The notes below the pieces were generated by a model. The model searched no databases. It was not told the origin of the DNA and worked only from the letters and a program-made list of their open reading frames with translations. This document shows positions 37,229-50,589 of a DNA stretch of 64,000 bases, in pieces (the first letter of the stretch is position 1; every line of letters begins with the position of its first letter). The translations under genes and the position numbers were made by a program. Origin of the DNA: Hydractinia symbiolongicarpus (Eukaryota > Cnidaria > Hydrozoa > Anthoathecata > Hydractiniidae); NCBI RefSeq assembly GCF_029227915.1, contig NC_079878.1:33879501-33943500 (forward strand), written 5' to 3'.

Positions 37229-40200
37229 GTTCAATTAAGTCACACAGTCAATCGTTTCATTGTTAAAAGCGATGCAACCTAGTAATATCAGAAAAATATC
37301 GCTAAATACATGTTGGTACGAATATGTGACACAACCGTTCCAACTCAAACGGATTAAGACCGTTAGAAAGTCAATGAAATGTAGTTTTGGAAACTGTCGC
37401 TATTTCTTCAGCGCGCACTAACGCATAGGATTGGTCTTACAGTTAAAAATGACTTATTTATCAAAATCTTTAAATGAAGCGCTACCACAGCGCCCAGTGT
37501 AATCCCTGAGGTCAGGCAATCATGTCAAATTAAGAAGAATATTATTTCTTGGAGTCCAATTTTCTCATTTATCACATTTATCAGGTCACAGTCCAAAGTT
37601 AGTTTAATTAAGTCCCACAGTCAATCGTTTCACTGTTAACAGCGATGCAACCTAGTAACAAGAGAAAAATATCGCTAAATACATGTTGGTACGAATATGT
37701 GACCCAACCGGTGTATCTCAACCGGACTGACACCGTTAGAAAGTCAATGAAATGTAGTTTTTGAAACTGTCGCTATTTCTTCAGCGCGCGATAACGGCTA
37801 GGTTTGGTCCCACAGCAAAGAATGACTTATAAATCTAAATTTTTAAATGAAGCGCTACCACAGCGCCCAGTGTAATCCCTGAGTTCCGGCAATCATGTCA
37901 AAAAGAGAAGAATGTTTTTCTTGGAGTCCAATTTTCTCATTTATCACATTTATCAGGTCACAGTCCAAAGTTAGTTCATTTAACTTCCACAGTCAATCGT
38001 TTCACTGTTAAAAGCGATGCAACCTAGTAATTTCAGGAAAATATCGCTAAATACATGTTTGTTCCAATATGTGACACAACCGTTGTACCTTAAACGGACT
38101 GACACCGTTAGAAAGTCAATGAAATGTAGTTTTTGAAACTGTCGCTATTTCTTCAGCGCCTGATAACGGATAGGATTGGTCCCAGAGTAAAGAATTATTG
38201 ATTTATCTAAATTTTTATATGAAGCGCTATCACAGTGCCCAGTGTAATCGCTGAGTTCCGGCAATCACGTCAAGTTAAGAAGAATGTTTTTTCTTGGAGT
38301 CCAATTGTCTCATTTATCACATTTGTCAGGTCACGGTGCAAAGTTAGTTCATTTAAGTCCCACTGTCAATCGTTTCCTTGTTAATAGCGATGCAACCTAG
38401 TAATCTCAGGAAAATATCGCTAAATACATGTTTGTGCCAATATGTGACCCAACCGTTGTAACTCAAACGGACTGACTACGTTAGAATGTCAATGAAATGT
38501 AGGTTTTGAAACTGTCGCTATTTCTTTAGCGCGCAATAACGGCTAGGATTGGTCCCACAGTAAAAAATGACTTATTAATCTAAATTTTTAAATAAAGCGC
38601 TACCACAGCGCCCAGTGTAATCCCTGAGGTCCGGCAATCATGTCAAATTAAGAAGAATATTATTTCTTGGAGTCCAATTTTCTCATTTATCACATTTATC
38701 AGGTCACAGTCCAAAGTTTGTTCAATAAAGTCCCACAGTCAATCGTTTCACTGTTAAAAGCGATGCAACCTAGTTATATGAGAAAAATATCGCTAAATAC
38801 ATGTTGGCACGATTATGTGACCCAACCGGTGTTACTCAAACGGACTGACACCGTTAGAAAGTCAATGAAATGTAGTTTTCAAAACTGTCACTATTTTTTC
38901 AGCGCGCGATAACGACTAGGATTGGTCCCACAGCAAAGAATGACTTATAAATCTAAATTTTTAAATGAAGCGCTATCACAGCGCCCAGTGTAATCCCTGA
39001 GTTCCGGCAATCATGTCAAAAAAAGAAGAATGTTATTTCTTGGAGTCCAATTTTCTCATTTATCACATTTATCAGGTCACAGTCCAAAGTTAGTTCATTT
39101 AAGTCCCACAGTCAATCGTTTCATTGTTAATAGCGATGCAACCTAGTAATCTCAGGAAAATATCGCTAAATACATGTTGGTACCAATATGTGACCCAACC
39201 GTTGTAACTGAAGCGGATTGATACCGTTAGAAAGTCAATGTAATGTGGTTTTTAAAACTGTCGCTATTTCTTTAGCGCGCAGTAACGGCTAGGATTGGTC
39301 CCACAGTAAAAAAGGACTTATTAATCTAAATTTTTAAATAAAGTGCTACCACGGCGCCCAGTGTAATCGCTGAGTTCCGGCAATCACGTCAAATTAAGAA
39401 AAATATTTTTTCTTGGAGTCCAATTGTCTCATTTATCACATTTATCAGGTCATAGTCCAAAGTTAGTTCAATTAAGTCCCACAGTCAATCGTTTCATTGT
39501 TAAAAGCGATGCAACCTAGTAATATCAGAAAAATATCGCTAAATACATGTTGGTACGAATATGTGACACAACCGTTTTAACTCAAACGGATTGAGACCGT
39601 TAGAAAGTCAATGAAATGTAGTTTTGGAAACTGTCGCTATTTCTTCAGCGCGCGATAACGCATAGGATTGGTCTTACAGTTAAAAATGACTTATTTATCA
39701 AAATCTTTAAATGAAGCGCTACCACAGCGCCCAGTGTAATCCCTGAGGTCAGGCAATCATGTCAAATTAAGAAGAATATTTTTTCTTGGAGTCCAATTTT
39801 CTCATTTATCACATTTATCAGGTCACAGTCCAAAGTTAGTTTAATTAAGTCCCACAGTCAATCGTTTCACTGTTAACAGCGATGCAACCTAGTAACAAGA
39901 GAAAAATATCGCTAAATACATGTTGGTACGGATATGTGACCCAACCGGTGTATCTCAACCGGACTGACACCGTTAGAAAGTCAATGAATTGTAGATTATG
40001 AAACTGTCGCTATTTCTTCAGCGCGCGATAACGGCTAGGTTTGGTCCCACAGCAAAGAATGACTTATAAATCTAAATTTTTAAATGAAGCGCTACCACAG
40101 CGCCCAGTGTAATCCCTGAGTTCCGGCAATCATGTCAAAAAGAGAAGAATGTTATTTCTTGGAGTCCAATTTTCTCATTTATCACATTTATCAGGTCACA

Positions 40201-41097
40201 GTCCAAAGTTAGTTCATTTAACTCCCACAGTCAATCGTTTCACTGTTAAAAGGGATGCAACCTAGTAATTTCAGGAAAATATCGCTAAATACATGTTGGT
40301 ACCACTATGTGACACAACCGTTGTAACTCAAACGGACTGACTACGTTAGAAATTCAATGAAATGTAGTTTTTTAAACTGACGCTATTTCTTTAGCGCGCA
40401 ATAACGGATAGGATTGGTCCCACAGTAAAAACTGACTTATTTATCTAAATTTTTAAATAAAGCGCTACCACAGCGCCCAGTGTAATCGCTGAGTTCCGGC
40501 AATCACGTCAAAGTAAAAAGAATGTTATTTCTTGGAGTCCAATTCTCTCATTTATAACATTTATCAGGTCACAGCCCAAAGTTAGTGCAATTAAGTCCTA
40601 CAGTCAATCGTTTTATTTTTAAAAGTGATGCAACCTAGTAATATCAGAAAAATATCGCTAAATACATGTTGGTACGAATATGTGACTAAACCGTTGTACC
40701 TTAAACGGATTGATACCGTTAGAAAGTCAATGTAATGTGGTTTTTAAAACTGTTGCTTCATCTTCAGCGCGCAATAACGGCTAGGATTGGTCCCACAGTA
40801 AAGAATGACTTACTTATTTATATTTTTAAATGAAGCGCTACCACAGCGCCCAGTGTAATCGCTGACTTCCGGCAATCACGTCAAATTAAAAAGAATGTTA
40901 TTTCTTGGAGTTCAATTCTCTCATTTATAACATTTATCAGGTCACAGTCCAAAGTTAGTTCAATTAAGTCCCACTGTCAATCGTTTCCTTGTTAATAGCG
41001 ATGCAACCTAGTAATCTCAGGAAAATATCGCTAAATACATGTTGGTACCAATATGTGACCCAACCGTTGTAACTCAAACGGACTGACTACGTTAGAA
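37229..41097. repeat. Dispersed duplication block, copy 2
   Basis: Partner of 16355-19850. It includes one extra monomer, roughly 38965-39337, absent from the other copy. Similarity ends near 41097, where 'gttagaatgtcaatg' here corresponds to 'gttagaaagtgaatg' in copy 1. The left edge follows two hybrid monomers near 36820 and 37150. Confidence 0.85.
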
Positions 41098-44000
41098 TGT
41101 CAATGAAATGTAGTTTTTGAAACTGTCGCTATTTCTTTAGCGCGCAATAACGGCTAGGATTGGTCCCACAGTAAAAAATGACTTATTAATCTAAATTTTT
41201 AAATAAAGCGCTACCACAGCGCCCAGTGTAATCCCTGAGGTCCGGCAATCATGTCAAATTAAGAAGAATATTATTTCTTGGAGTCCAATTTTCTCATTTA
41301 TCACATTTATCAGGTCACAGTCCAAAGTTTGTTCAATTAAGTCCCACAGTCAATTGTTTCACTGTTAAAAGCGATGCAACCTAGTTATATGAGAAAAATA
41401 TCACTAAATACATGTTGGCACGATTATGTGATCCAACCGGTGTTACTCAAACGGACTGACACCGTTAGAAAGTCAATGAAATGTAGTTTTCAAAACTGTC
41501 ACTATTTCTTCAGCGCGCGATAACGGCTAGGATTGGTCCCACAGTAAAGAATGACTTACTTATTTATATTTTTAAATGAAGCGCTACCACAGCGCCCAGT
41601 GTAATCGCTGACTTCCGGCAGTCACGTCAAATTAAAAAGAATGATATTTCTTGGAGTTCAATTCTCTCATTTATAACATTTATCAGGTCACAGTCCAAAG
41701 TTAGTTCAATTAAGTCCCACTGTCAATCGTTTCCTTGTTAATAGCAATGCAACCTAGTAATCTCAGGAAAATATCGCTAAATACATGTTGGTACCAATAT
41801 GTGACCCAACCGTTGTAACTCAAACGGACTGACTACGTTAGAATGTCAATGAAATGTAGTTTTTGAAACTGTCGCTATTTCTTTAGCGCGCAATAACGGC
41901 TAGGATTGGTCCCACAGTAAAAAATGACTTAATAATCTAAATTTTTAAATAAAGCGCTACCACAGCGCCCAGTGTAATCCCTGAGGTCCGGCAATCATGT
42001 CAAATTAAGAAGAATATTATTTCTTGGAGTCCAATTTTCTCATTTATCACATTTATCAGGTCACAGTCCAAAGTTTGTTCAATTAAGTCCCACAGTCAAT
42101 CGTTTTACTGTTAAAAGCGATGCAACCTAGTTATATGAGAAAAATATCGCTAAATACATGTTGGCACGATTATGTGACCCAACCGGTGGTACTCAAACGG
42201 ACTGACACTGTTAGAAAGTCAATGAAATGTAGTTTTCAAAACTGTCACTATTTCTTCAGCGCGCGATAACGGCTAGGAGTGGTCCCACAGCAAAGAATGA
42301 CTTATAAATCTAAATTTTTAAATGAAGCGCTATCACAGTGCCCAGTGTAATCCCTGAGTTCCGGCAATCATGTCAAAAAAAGAAGAATGTTATTTCTTGG
42401 ACTCCAATTTTCTCATTTATCACATTTATCAGGTCACAGTCCAAAGTTAGTTCATTTAAGTCCCACAGACAATCGTTTTATTGTTAATAGCGATGCAAAC
42501 TAGTATTCTCAGGAAAATATCGCTAAATACATGTTCGTACCAATATGTGATGCAACCGTTGTAACTCAAACGGACTGACTACGTTAGAAAGTCAATGAAA
42601 TGCAGTTTTTGAAACTGTCGCTATTTCTTTAGCGCGCAGTAACGGCTAGGATTGGTCCCACAGTAAAAAAGGACTTATTAATCTAAATTTTTAAATAAAG
42701 TGCTACCACAACGCCCAGTGTAATCGCTGAGTTCCGGCAATCACGTCAAATTAAGAAAAATGTTTTTTCTTGGGAGTCCAATTGTCTCATTTATCACATT
42801 TATCAGGTCACAGTCCAAAGTTAGTTCAATTAAGTCCCACAGTCAATCGTTTCATTGTTAAAAGCCATGCATCCTATTAATATGTGAAAAATATCGCTAA
42901 ATACATGTTGGTACGAATATGTGACGCAACCGTTGTAACTGAAGCGGATTGATACCGTTAGAAAGTCAATGTAATGTGGTTTTTGAAACTGTTGCTTCAT
43001 CTTCAGCGCGCAATAACGGCTAGGATTGGTCCCACAGTAAAGAATGACTTACTTATTTATATTTTTAAATGAAGCGCTACCACAGCGCCCAGTGTAATCG
43101 CTGACTTCCGGCAATCATGTCAAAAAAAGAAGAATGTTATTTCTTGGAGTCCAATTTTCTCATTTATCACATTTATCAGGTCACAGTCCAAAGTTAGTTC
43201 AATTAAGTCAAACAGTCAATCGTTTCACTGTTAAAAGCGATGCAACCTAGTTATATGAGAAAAATATCGCTAAATACATGTTGGCACGATTATGTGACCC
43301 AACCGGTGTAACTCAAACGGACTGACACCGTTAGAAAGTCAAAGAAATGTAGTTTTTAAAACTGTCGCTATTTCTTCAGCGCGCGATAACGGCTAGAATT
43401 GTTCCCACAGCAAAGAATGACTTATAAATCTAAATTTTTAAATGAAGCGCTATCACAGCGCCCAGTGTAATCCCTGAGTTCCGGCAATCATGTCAAAAAA
43501 AGAAGAATGTTATTTCTCGGAGTCCAATTTTCTCATTTATCACATTTATCAGGTCACAGTCCAAAGTTAGTTCATTTAAGTCCCACAGTCAATCGTTTCA
43601 CTGTTAAAAGCAATGCAACCTAGTGATAACAGGTAAATATCGCGAAATACATGTTGGTACGAATATGTGACCCAACCATTGCAACTCAAACGGAATGACA
43701 CCGTTAGAAAGTCAATGAAATGTAGTTTTTGAAACTGTCGCTATTTCTTTAGCGCGCAATAACGGCTAGGATTGGTCCCACAGTAAAAAAGGACTTATTA
43801 ATCTAAATTTTTAAATAAAGCGCTACCACAGCGCCCAGTGTAATCGCTGAGTTCCGGCAATCACGTCAAATTAAGAAAAATGTTTTTTCTTGCAGTCCAA
43901 TTGTCTCATTTATCACATTTATCAGGTCATAGTCCAAAGTTAGTTCAATTAAGTCCCACAGTCAATCGTTTCATTGTTAAAAGCGATGCAACCTATTAAT

Positions 44001-45602
44001 ATGTTAAATATATCGCTAAATACATGTTGGTACGAATATGTGATGCAACTGTTGTAACTGAAGCGGATTGATACCGTTAGAAAGTCAATGTAATGTGGTT
44101 TTTGAAACTGTTGCTTCATCTTCAGCGCGCAATAACGGCTAGGATTGGTCCCACAGTAAAGAATGTCTTACTTATTTATATTTTTAAATGAAGCGCTACC
44201 ACAGCGCCCAGTGTAATCGCTGACTTCCGGCAATCATGTCAAAAAAAGAAGAATGTTATTTCTTGGAGTCCAATTTTCTCATTTATCACATTTATCAGGT
44301 CACAGTCCAAAGTTAGTTCATTTAAGTCCCACAGACAATCGTTTCATTGTTAATAGCGATGCAACCTAGTATTCTCAGGAAAATATCGCTAAATACATGT
44401 TGGTACCAATATGTGACCCAACCGTTGTAACTCAAACGGACTGACTACGTTAGAAAGTCAATGAAATGTAGTTTTTAAAACTGTCGCTATTTCTTTAGCG
44501 CGCAGTAACGGCTAGGATTGGTCCCACAGTAAAAAAGGACTTATTAATCTAAATTTTTAAATAAAGTGCTACCACAGCGCCCAGTGTAATCGCTGAGTTC
44601 CGGCAATCACGTCAAATTAAGAAAAATGTTTTTTCTTGGGAGTCCAATTGTATCATTTATCACATTTATCAGGTCACAGTCCAAAGTTAGTTCAATTAAG
44701 TCCCACAGTCAATCGTTTCATTGTTAAAAGCGATGCATCCTATTAATATGTGAACAATATCGCTAAATACATGTTGGTACGAATATGTGACGCAACCGTT
44801 GTAACTGAAGCGGATTGATACCGTTTGAAAGTCAATGTAATGTGGTTTTTGAAACTGTTGCTTCATCTTCAGCGCGCAATAACGGCTAGGATTGGTCCCA
44901 CAGTAAAGAATGACTTATTAATCTAAATTTTTAAATAAACCGCTATCACAGCGCCCAGTGTAATCCCTGAGGTCCGGCAATCATGTCAAATTAAGAAGAA
45001 TATTATTTCTTGGAGTCCAATTTTCTCATTTATCACATTTATCAGGTCACAATCCAAAGTTAGTTCATTTAAGTCCCACAGACAATCGTTTCATTGTTAA
45101 TAGCGATGCAACCTAGTATTCTCAGGAAAATATCGCTAAATACATGTTGGTACCAATATGTGACCCAACCGTTGTAACTCAAACGGACTGACTACGTTAG
45201 AAAGTCAATGAAATGTAGTTTTTAAAACTGTCGCTATTTCTTTAGCGCGCAGTAACGGCTAGGATTGGTCCCACAGTAAAAAAGGACTTATTAATCTAAA
45301 TTTTTAAATAAAGTGCTACCACAGCGCCCAGTGTAATCGCTGAGTTCCGGCAATCACGTCAAATTAAGAAAAATGTTTTTTCTTGGGACTCCAATTGTCT
45401 CATTTATCACATTTATCAGGTCACAGTCCAAAGTTAGTTCAATTAAGTCCCACAGTCAATCGTTTCATTGTTAAAAGCGATGCATCCTATTAATATGTGA
45501 AAATATCGCTAAATACATGTTGGTACGAATATGTGACGCAACCGTTGTAACTGAAGCGGATTGATACCGTTAGAAAGTCAATGTAATGTGGTTTTTGAAA
45601 CT

Positions 45603-47464
45603 GTTGCTTCATCTTCAGCGCGCAATAACGGCTAGGATTGGTCCCACAGTAAAGAATGACTTATTAATCTAAATTTTTAAATAAACCGCTACCACAGCGC
45701 CCAGTGTAATCCCTGAGGTCCGGCAATCATGTCAAATTAAGAAGAATATTATTTCTTGGAGTCCAATTGTCTCATTTATCACATTTATCAGGTCATAGTC
45801 CAAAGTTAGTTCAATTAAGTCCCACAGTCAATCGTTTCATTGTTAAAAGCGATGCAACCTATTAATATGTTAAAAATATCGCTAAATACATGTTGGTACG
45901 AATATGTGATGCAACTGTTGTAACTGAAGCGGATTGATACCGGTAGAAAGTCAATGAAATGTGGTTTTTGAAACGGTTGCTACATCTTCAGCGCGCAATA
46001 ACGGCTAGGATTGGTCCCACAGTAAAGAATGACTTACTTACTTATATTTTTAAATGAAGCACTACCACAGCGCCCAGTGTAATCGCTGAGTTCCGGCAAT
46101 CACGTCAAATTAAAAAGAATGTTATTTCTTGGAGTTCAATTCTCTCATTTATGACATTTATCAGGTCACAGTCCAAAGTTAGTTCAATTAAGTCCCACAG
46201 TCAGTCGTTTCATTTTTAAAGCGATGCAACCTAGTAATATCAGAAAAATATCGCTAAATACATGTTGGTACGAATATGTGACGCAACCGTTTTAACTCAA
46301 ACGGACTGAGACCGTTAGAAAGACAATGAAATGTAGTTTTGGAAACTGTTGCTACATCTTCAGCGCGCAATAACGGCTAGGATTGGTCCCACAGTAAAGA
46401 ATGACTTACTTATTTATATTTTAAATGAAGCGCTACCACAGCACCCAGTGTAATCGCTGAGTTCCGGCAATGACGTCAAATTAAAAAAAATATTATTTCT
46501 TGGAGTTCAATTCTCTCATTTATAACATTTATCAGGTCACAGTCCAAAGTTAGTTCAATTAAGTCCCACAGTCAATCGTTTCACTGTTAAAAGCGATGCA
46601 ACCTAGTAATATGAGAAAAATATCGCTAAATACATGTTGGTACGAATATGTGACCCAACCGGTGTAACTCAAACGGACTGACACCGTTAAAAAGTCAATG
46701 AAATGTAGTTTTTGAAACTGTCGCTATTTCTTTAGCACGCAATAACATCTAGGATTGGTCCCACAGTAAAAAATGACTTATTAATCTAAATTTTTAAATA
46801 AAGCGCTACCACAGCGCCCAGTGTAATCGCTGAGTTCCGGCAATCACGTCAAATTAGGAAAAATGTTTTTTCTTGGAGTCCAATTGTCTCATTTATCACA
46901 TTTATCAGGTCACAGTCCAAATTTAGTTCAAATAAGTCCCACAGTCAATCGTTTCATTGTTAAAAGCGATGCAACCTATTAATATGTGAAAAATATCGCT
47001 AAATACATGTTGATACGAATATGTGACGCAACCGTTGTAACTGAAGCGGATTGATACCGTTAGAAAGTCAATGAAATGTGGTTTTTGAAACTGTTGCTAC
47101 ATCTGCAGCGGGCAATAACGGCTAGGATTGGTCCCACAGTAAAGAATGACTTACTTATTTATATTTTAAATGAAGCGCTACCACAGCACCCAGTGTAATC
47201 GCTGAGTTCCGGCAATGACGTCAAATTAAAAAAAAAATTATTTCTTGGAGTTCAATTCTCTCATTTATAACATTTATCAGGTCACAGTCCAAAGTTAGTT
47301 CAATTAAGTCCCACAGTCAATCGTTTCACTGTTAAAAGCGATGCAACCTAGTAATATGAGAAAAATATCGCTAAATACATGTTGGTACGAATATGTGACC
47401 CAACCGGTGTAACTCAAACGGACTGACACCGTTAAAAAGTCAATGAAATGTAGTTTTTGAAACT
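45603..47464. repeat. 5-monomer higher-order repeat, copy 1 (1862 bp)
   Basis: 'ctgttgcttcatc' at 45601 and 47463, and 'atgacattta' at 46151 and 48013, give an offset of 1862. The block contains distinctive monomers with 'gaaacggttgctac', 'tcagtcgtttc', 'ttatattttaaatg' (one T short) and 'agcacgcaataacatc'. Confidence 0.86.
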
Positions 47465-49326
47465 GTTGCTTCATCTTCAGCGCGCAATAACGGCTAGGAT
47501 TGGTCCCACAGTAAAGAATGACTTATTAATCTAAATTTTTAAATAAACCGCTACCACAGCGCCCAGTGTAATCCCTGAGGTCCGGCAATCATGTCAAATT
47601 AAGAAGAATATTATTTCTTGGAGTCCAATTGTCTCATTTATCACATTTATCAGGTCATAGTCCAAAGTTAGTTCAATTAAGTCCCACAGTCAATCGTTTC
47701 ATTGTTAAAAGCGATGCAACCTATTAATATGTTAAAAATATCGCTAAATACATGTTGGTACGAATATGTGATGCAACTGTTGTAACTGAAGCGGATTGAT
47801 ACCGGTAGAAAGTCAATGAAATGTGGTTTTTGAAACGGTTGCTACATCTTCAGCGCGCAATAACGGCTAGGATTGGTCCCACAGTAAAGAATGACTTACT
47901 TACTTATATTTTTAAATGAAGCACTACCACAGCGCCCAGTGTAATCGCTGAGTTCCGGCAATCACGTCAAATTAAAAAGAATGTTATTTCTTGGAGTTCA
48001 ATTCTCTCATTTATGACATTTATCAGGTCACAGTCCAAAGTTAGTTCAATTAAGTCCCACAGTCAGTCGTTTCATTTTTAAAGCGATGCAACCTAGTAGT
48101 ATCAGAAAAATATCGCTAAATACATGTTGGTACGAATATGTGACGCAACCGTTTTAACTCAAACGGACTGAGACCGTTAGAAAGACAATGAAATGTAGTT
48201 TTGGAAACTGTTGCTACATCTTCAGCGCGCAATAACGGCTAGGATTGGTCCCACAGTAAAGAATGACTTACTTATTTATATTTTAAATGAAGCGCTACCA
48301 CAGCACCCAGTGTAATCGCTGAGTTCCGGCAATGACGTCAAATTAAAAAAAATATTATTTCTTGGAGTTCAATTCTCTCATTTATAACATTTATCAGGTC
48401 ACAGTCCAAAGTTAGTTCAATTAAGTCCCACAGTCAATCGTTTCACTGTTAAAAGCGATGCAACCTAGTAATATGAGAAAAATATCGCTAAATACATGTT
48501 GGTACGAATATGTGACCCAACCGGTGTAACTCAAACGGACTGACACCGTTAAAAAGTCAATCAAATGTAGTTTTTGAAACTGTCGCTATTTCTTTAGCAC
48601 GCAATAACATCTAGGATTGGTCCCACAGTAAAAAATGACTTATTAATCTAAATTTTTAAATAAAGCGCTACCACAGCGCCCAGTGTAATCGCTGAGTTCC
48701 GGCAATCACGTCAAATTAGGAAAAATGTTTTTTCTTGGAGTCCAATTGTCTCATTTATCACATTTATCAGGTCACAGTCCAAATTTAGTTCAAATAAGTC
48801 CCACAGTCAATCGTTTCATTGTTAAAAGCGATGCAACCTATTAATATGTGAAAAATATCGCTAAATACATGTTGATACGAATATGTGACGCAACCGTTGT
48901 AACTGAAGCGGATTGATACCGTTAGAAAGTCAATGAAATGTGGTTTTTGAAACTGTTGCTACATCTTCAGCGGGCAATAACGGCTAGGATTGGTCCCACA
49001 GTAAAGAATGACTTACTTATTTATATTTTAAATGAAGCGCTACCACAGCACCCAGTGTAATCGCTGAGTTCCGGCAATGACGTCAAATTAAAAAAAAAAT
49101 TATTTCTTGGAGTTCAATTCTCTCATTTATAACATTTATAAGGTCACAGTCCAAAGTTAGTTCAATTAAGTCCCACAGTCAATCGTTTCACTGTTAAAAG
49201 CGATGCAACCTAGTAATATGAGAAAAATATCGCTAAATACATGTTGGTACGAATATGTGACCCAACCGGTGTAACTCAAACGGACTGACACCGTTAAAAA
49301 GTCAATGAAATGTAGTTTTTGAAACT
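47465..49326. repeat. 5-monomer higher-order repeat, copy 2 (1862 bp)
   Basis: Near-exact tandem copy of the preceding 1862-bp block. It ends near 49326, where 'gaaactgtcgctatttc' replaces 'gaaactgttgcttcatc'. About 100 bp later the satellite is interrupted by the inserted island. Noted differences include 'ctagtagtatc' versus 'ctagtaatatc' and 'tcaatcaaatg' versus 'tcaatgaaatg'. Confidence 0.86.
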
Positions 49327-49427
49327 GTCGCTATTTCTTCAGCGCGCGAAAACGTCTAGGATTGGTCCCACAGCAAAAAATGACTTATAAATCTAAATTT
49401 TTAAATGAACCGCTACCACAGCGCCCA

Positions 49428-49443
49428 CTCGTCGACGTTAAGG
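49428..49443 (+). repeat. Left terminal inverted repeat
   Basis: 'ctcgtcgacgttaagg' starts exactly where satellite similarity stops. It pairs with 53931-53946 with two mismatches (positions 9 and 10). Inward of it lies a relatively GC-rich stretch ('gcgcgttcttgcggctcc') not mirrored at the other end. Confidence 0.72.
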
Positions 49444-50045
49444 CGCGTTCTTGCGGCTCCTCGTTATTTTAACTCGCTTAATTTTATTTACGGCTTTGGC
49501 GAGTAATATTCTAACGCGCTATCTGGTCCGCAGATTTAATTAATTACAAAGTAGCGTGGCACGCCACCATTATTACATTGATTTCATTTGGGTTCTTTAC
49601 TTGTTCTGATTTGTTTTGTGTCAAGTTTGGTTGGAGAAAGAATTGTTAGAAGAAAGAAGGCTAACAAGTGTAAGTTTTTTTCACTCCAATACGGTGCTAT
49701 ATTGTCAGGAACAAAATTATATTCATAATATAATAAACTTTTGGAGATTTCTAGCCGCTTTAGCTAGCTATACTCCACTCCTGCCCCACCAAGAATGGTT
49801 AAAAATAGAAGAGTTTATCTAAGAATTTTTATGTTGTTATTCGATCTCTTTTCACAAAAATATTCTTGTTTTTTCTTGTTTTTTCTAAATCATACTCTAC
49901 CAAAACCAAAATCTCTAGCTATACTAACTAAAACTGCTTACCAAAGGTAGCTAATGTTAAAAAAATTATAAAATTTTTGCCTTTCGTACACTAAAAAATT
50001 ATATATTGACTAACTCTGTAAGCCACATAGCAATGTGTTTTTATG

Positions 50046-50060
50046 TATATATATATATAT
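50046..50060. repeat. TA dinucleotide microsatellite
   Basis: Fifteen bases of alternating T and A ('tatatatatatatat') inside AT-rich non-coding island sequence. Confidence 0.9.
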
Positions 50061-50463
50061 CAAATTGAGATACTTATTTAGTCAAAATATCCATAAATAC
50101 ATTTAGGAACTAAATTAAATTTAGAAAATATTTTAAATATTTATATAACGATAATCGTATATGATAACCATAACTGTATAAAATAACTAATAACTGTAGA
50201 AACTTAAACTAATCTGAACTACATTCACATTTAACTAGCTTAAAAGTTTATAATACAGCCTTTTTAACAAAAGTTTTTTCTCATTTTCTTCCTTAATTTA
50301 ACTGTTGTTTATGTATGGGAGCATGTGATCGCAAAACAAAATATAAATTTCAGTCGTTAAACAAGTTTGCCAACGTGAAATCAATTAAATTACAAAATCT
50401 GTAATACTTCTCAACTTTTCCAAATCACTACAGTTTATCGAAAACGTTTTCCCTATATTTTCA

Positions 50464-50502
50464 AATGTTAATGTTTTACTAAAAACTATTAACATTAACA
50501 TT
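50464..50502. repeat. 12-bp perfect inverted repeat (hairpin)
   Basis: 'aatgttaatgtt' at 50464-50475 is the exact reverse complement of 'aacattaacatt' at 50491-50502, with a 15-base spacer. It lies about 90-125 bp beyond the stop codon of the minus-strand gene, so it could fall in the 3' untranslated region. It overlaps an 'attaac' hexamer repeat and may simply be low complexity. Confidence 0.7.
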
Positions 50503-50589
50503 AAACTATTATTAAAGTATACTTTATAATATAAAAACTTCTGTTTACAACACTTTCAGTTCAAATTTGACTTTAACCTTCTTGTAAAA

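Larger units (their letters stand above)
1..49427. repeat. Satellite DNA array, 373-bp monomer, left segment
   Basis: Head-to-tail tandem array of about 132 monomers. The anchor 'caacctag' (sometimes 'caacctat' or 'caaactag') recurs every 373 bp from position 28 onward. A monomer contains, in order, 'gatgcaacctag', 'tatcgctaaatacatg', 'acgaatatgtgacccaaccg', 'ctcaaacggactga', 'gtcgctatttctt', 'ggattggtcccacag', 'gcgctaccacagcgccc', 'gagttccggcaatca', 'ttatttcttggagtcc', 'catttatcacatttatcagg' and 'agttagttcaattaag'. All copies have the same orientation and I saw no inversion. There is no long open frame: 373 is not a multiple of 3 and stops are frequent. Neighbouring monomers differ at many sites, whereas copies 5 to 9 monomers apart are nearly identical. 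The left edge is outside the window. A centromeric or heterochromatic location is only an inference from the structure. Confidence 0.97.
49444..50589. other. Non-coding left part of the island
   Basis: The first 130 bp are moderately GC-rich, with a short palindrome 'gtggcacgccac' at 49556-49567. After that the sequence is strongly AT-rich, with a TA dinucleotide run at 50046-50060 and the hexamer repeat 'attaac' near 50488-50505. A short plus-strand open frame (49616-49822) has no ATG and no recognisable content. The part near 50589 is the likely 3' untranslated or downstream region of the minus-strand gene. Confidence 0.6.

Noticed and set aside
1-49427. CRISPR-like regular repetition
   Set aside because: Whole 373-bp units repeat with no unique spacers, and the context is eukaryotic with spliced genes.
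49616-49822. 68-codon plus-strand open frame with a possible donor 'gtaagt'
   Set aside because: No ATG start, no recognisable domain and no matching downstream exon. It could be part of an untranslated first exon but there is no support.
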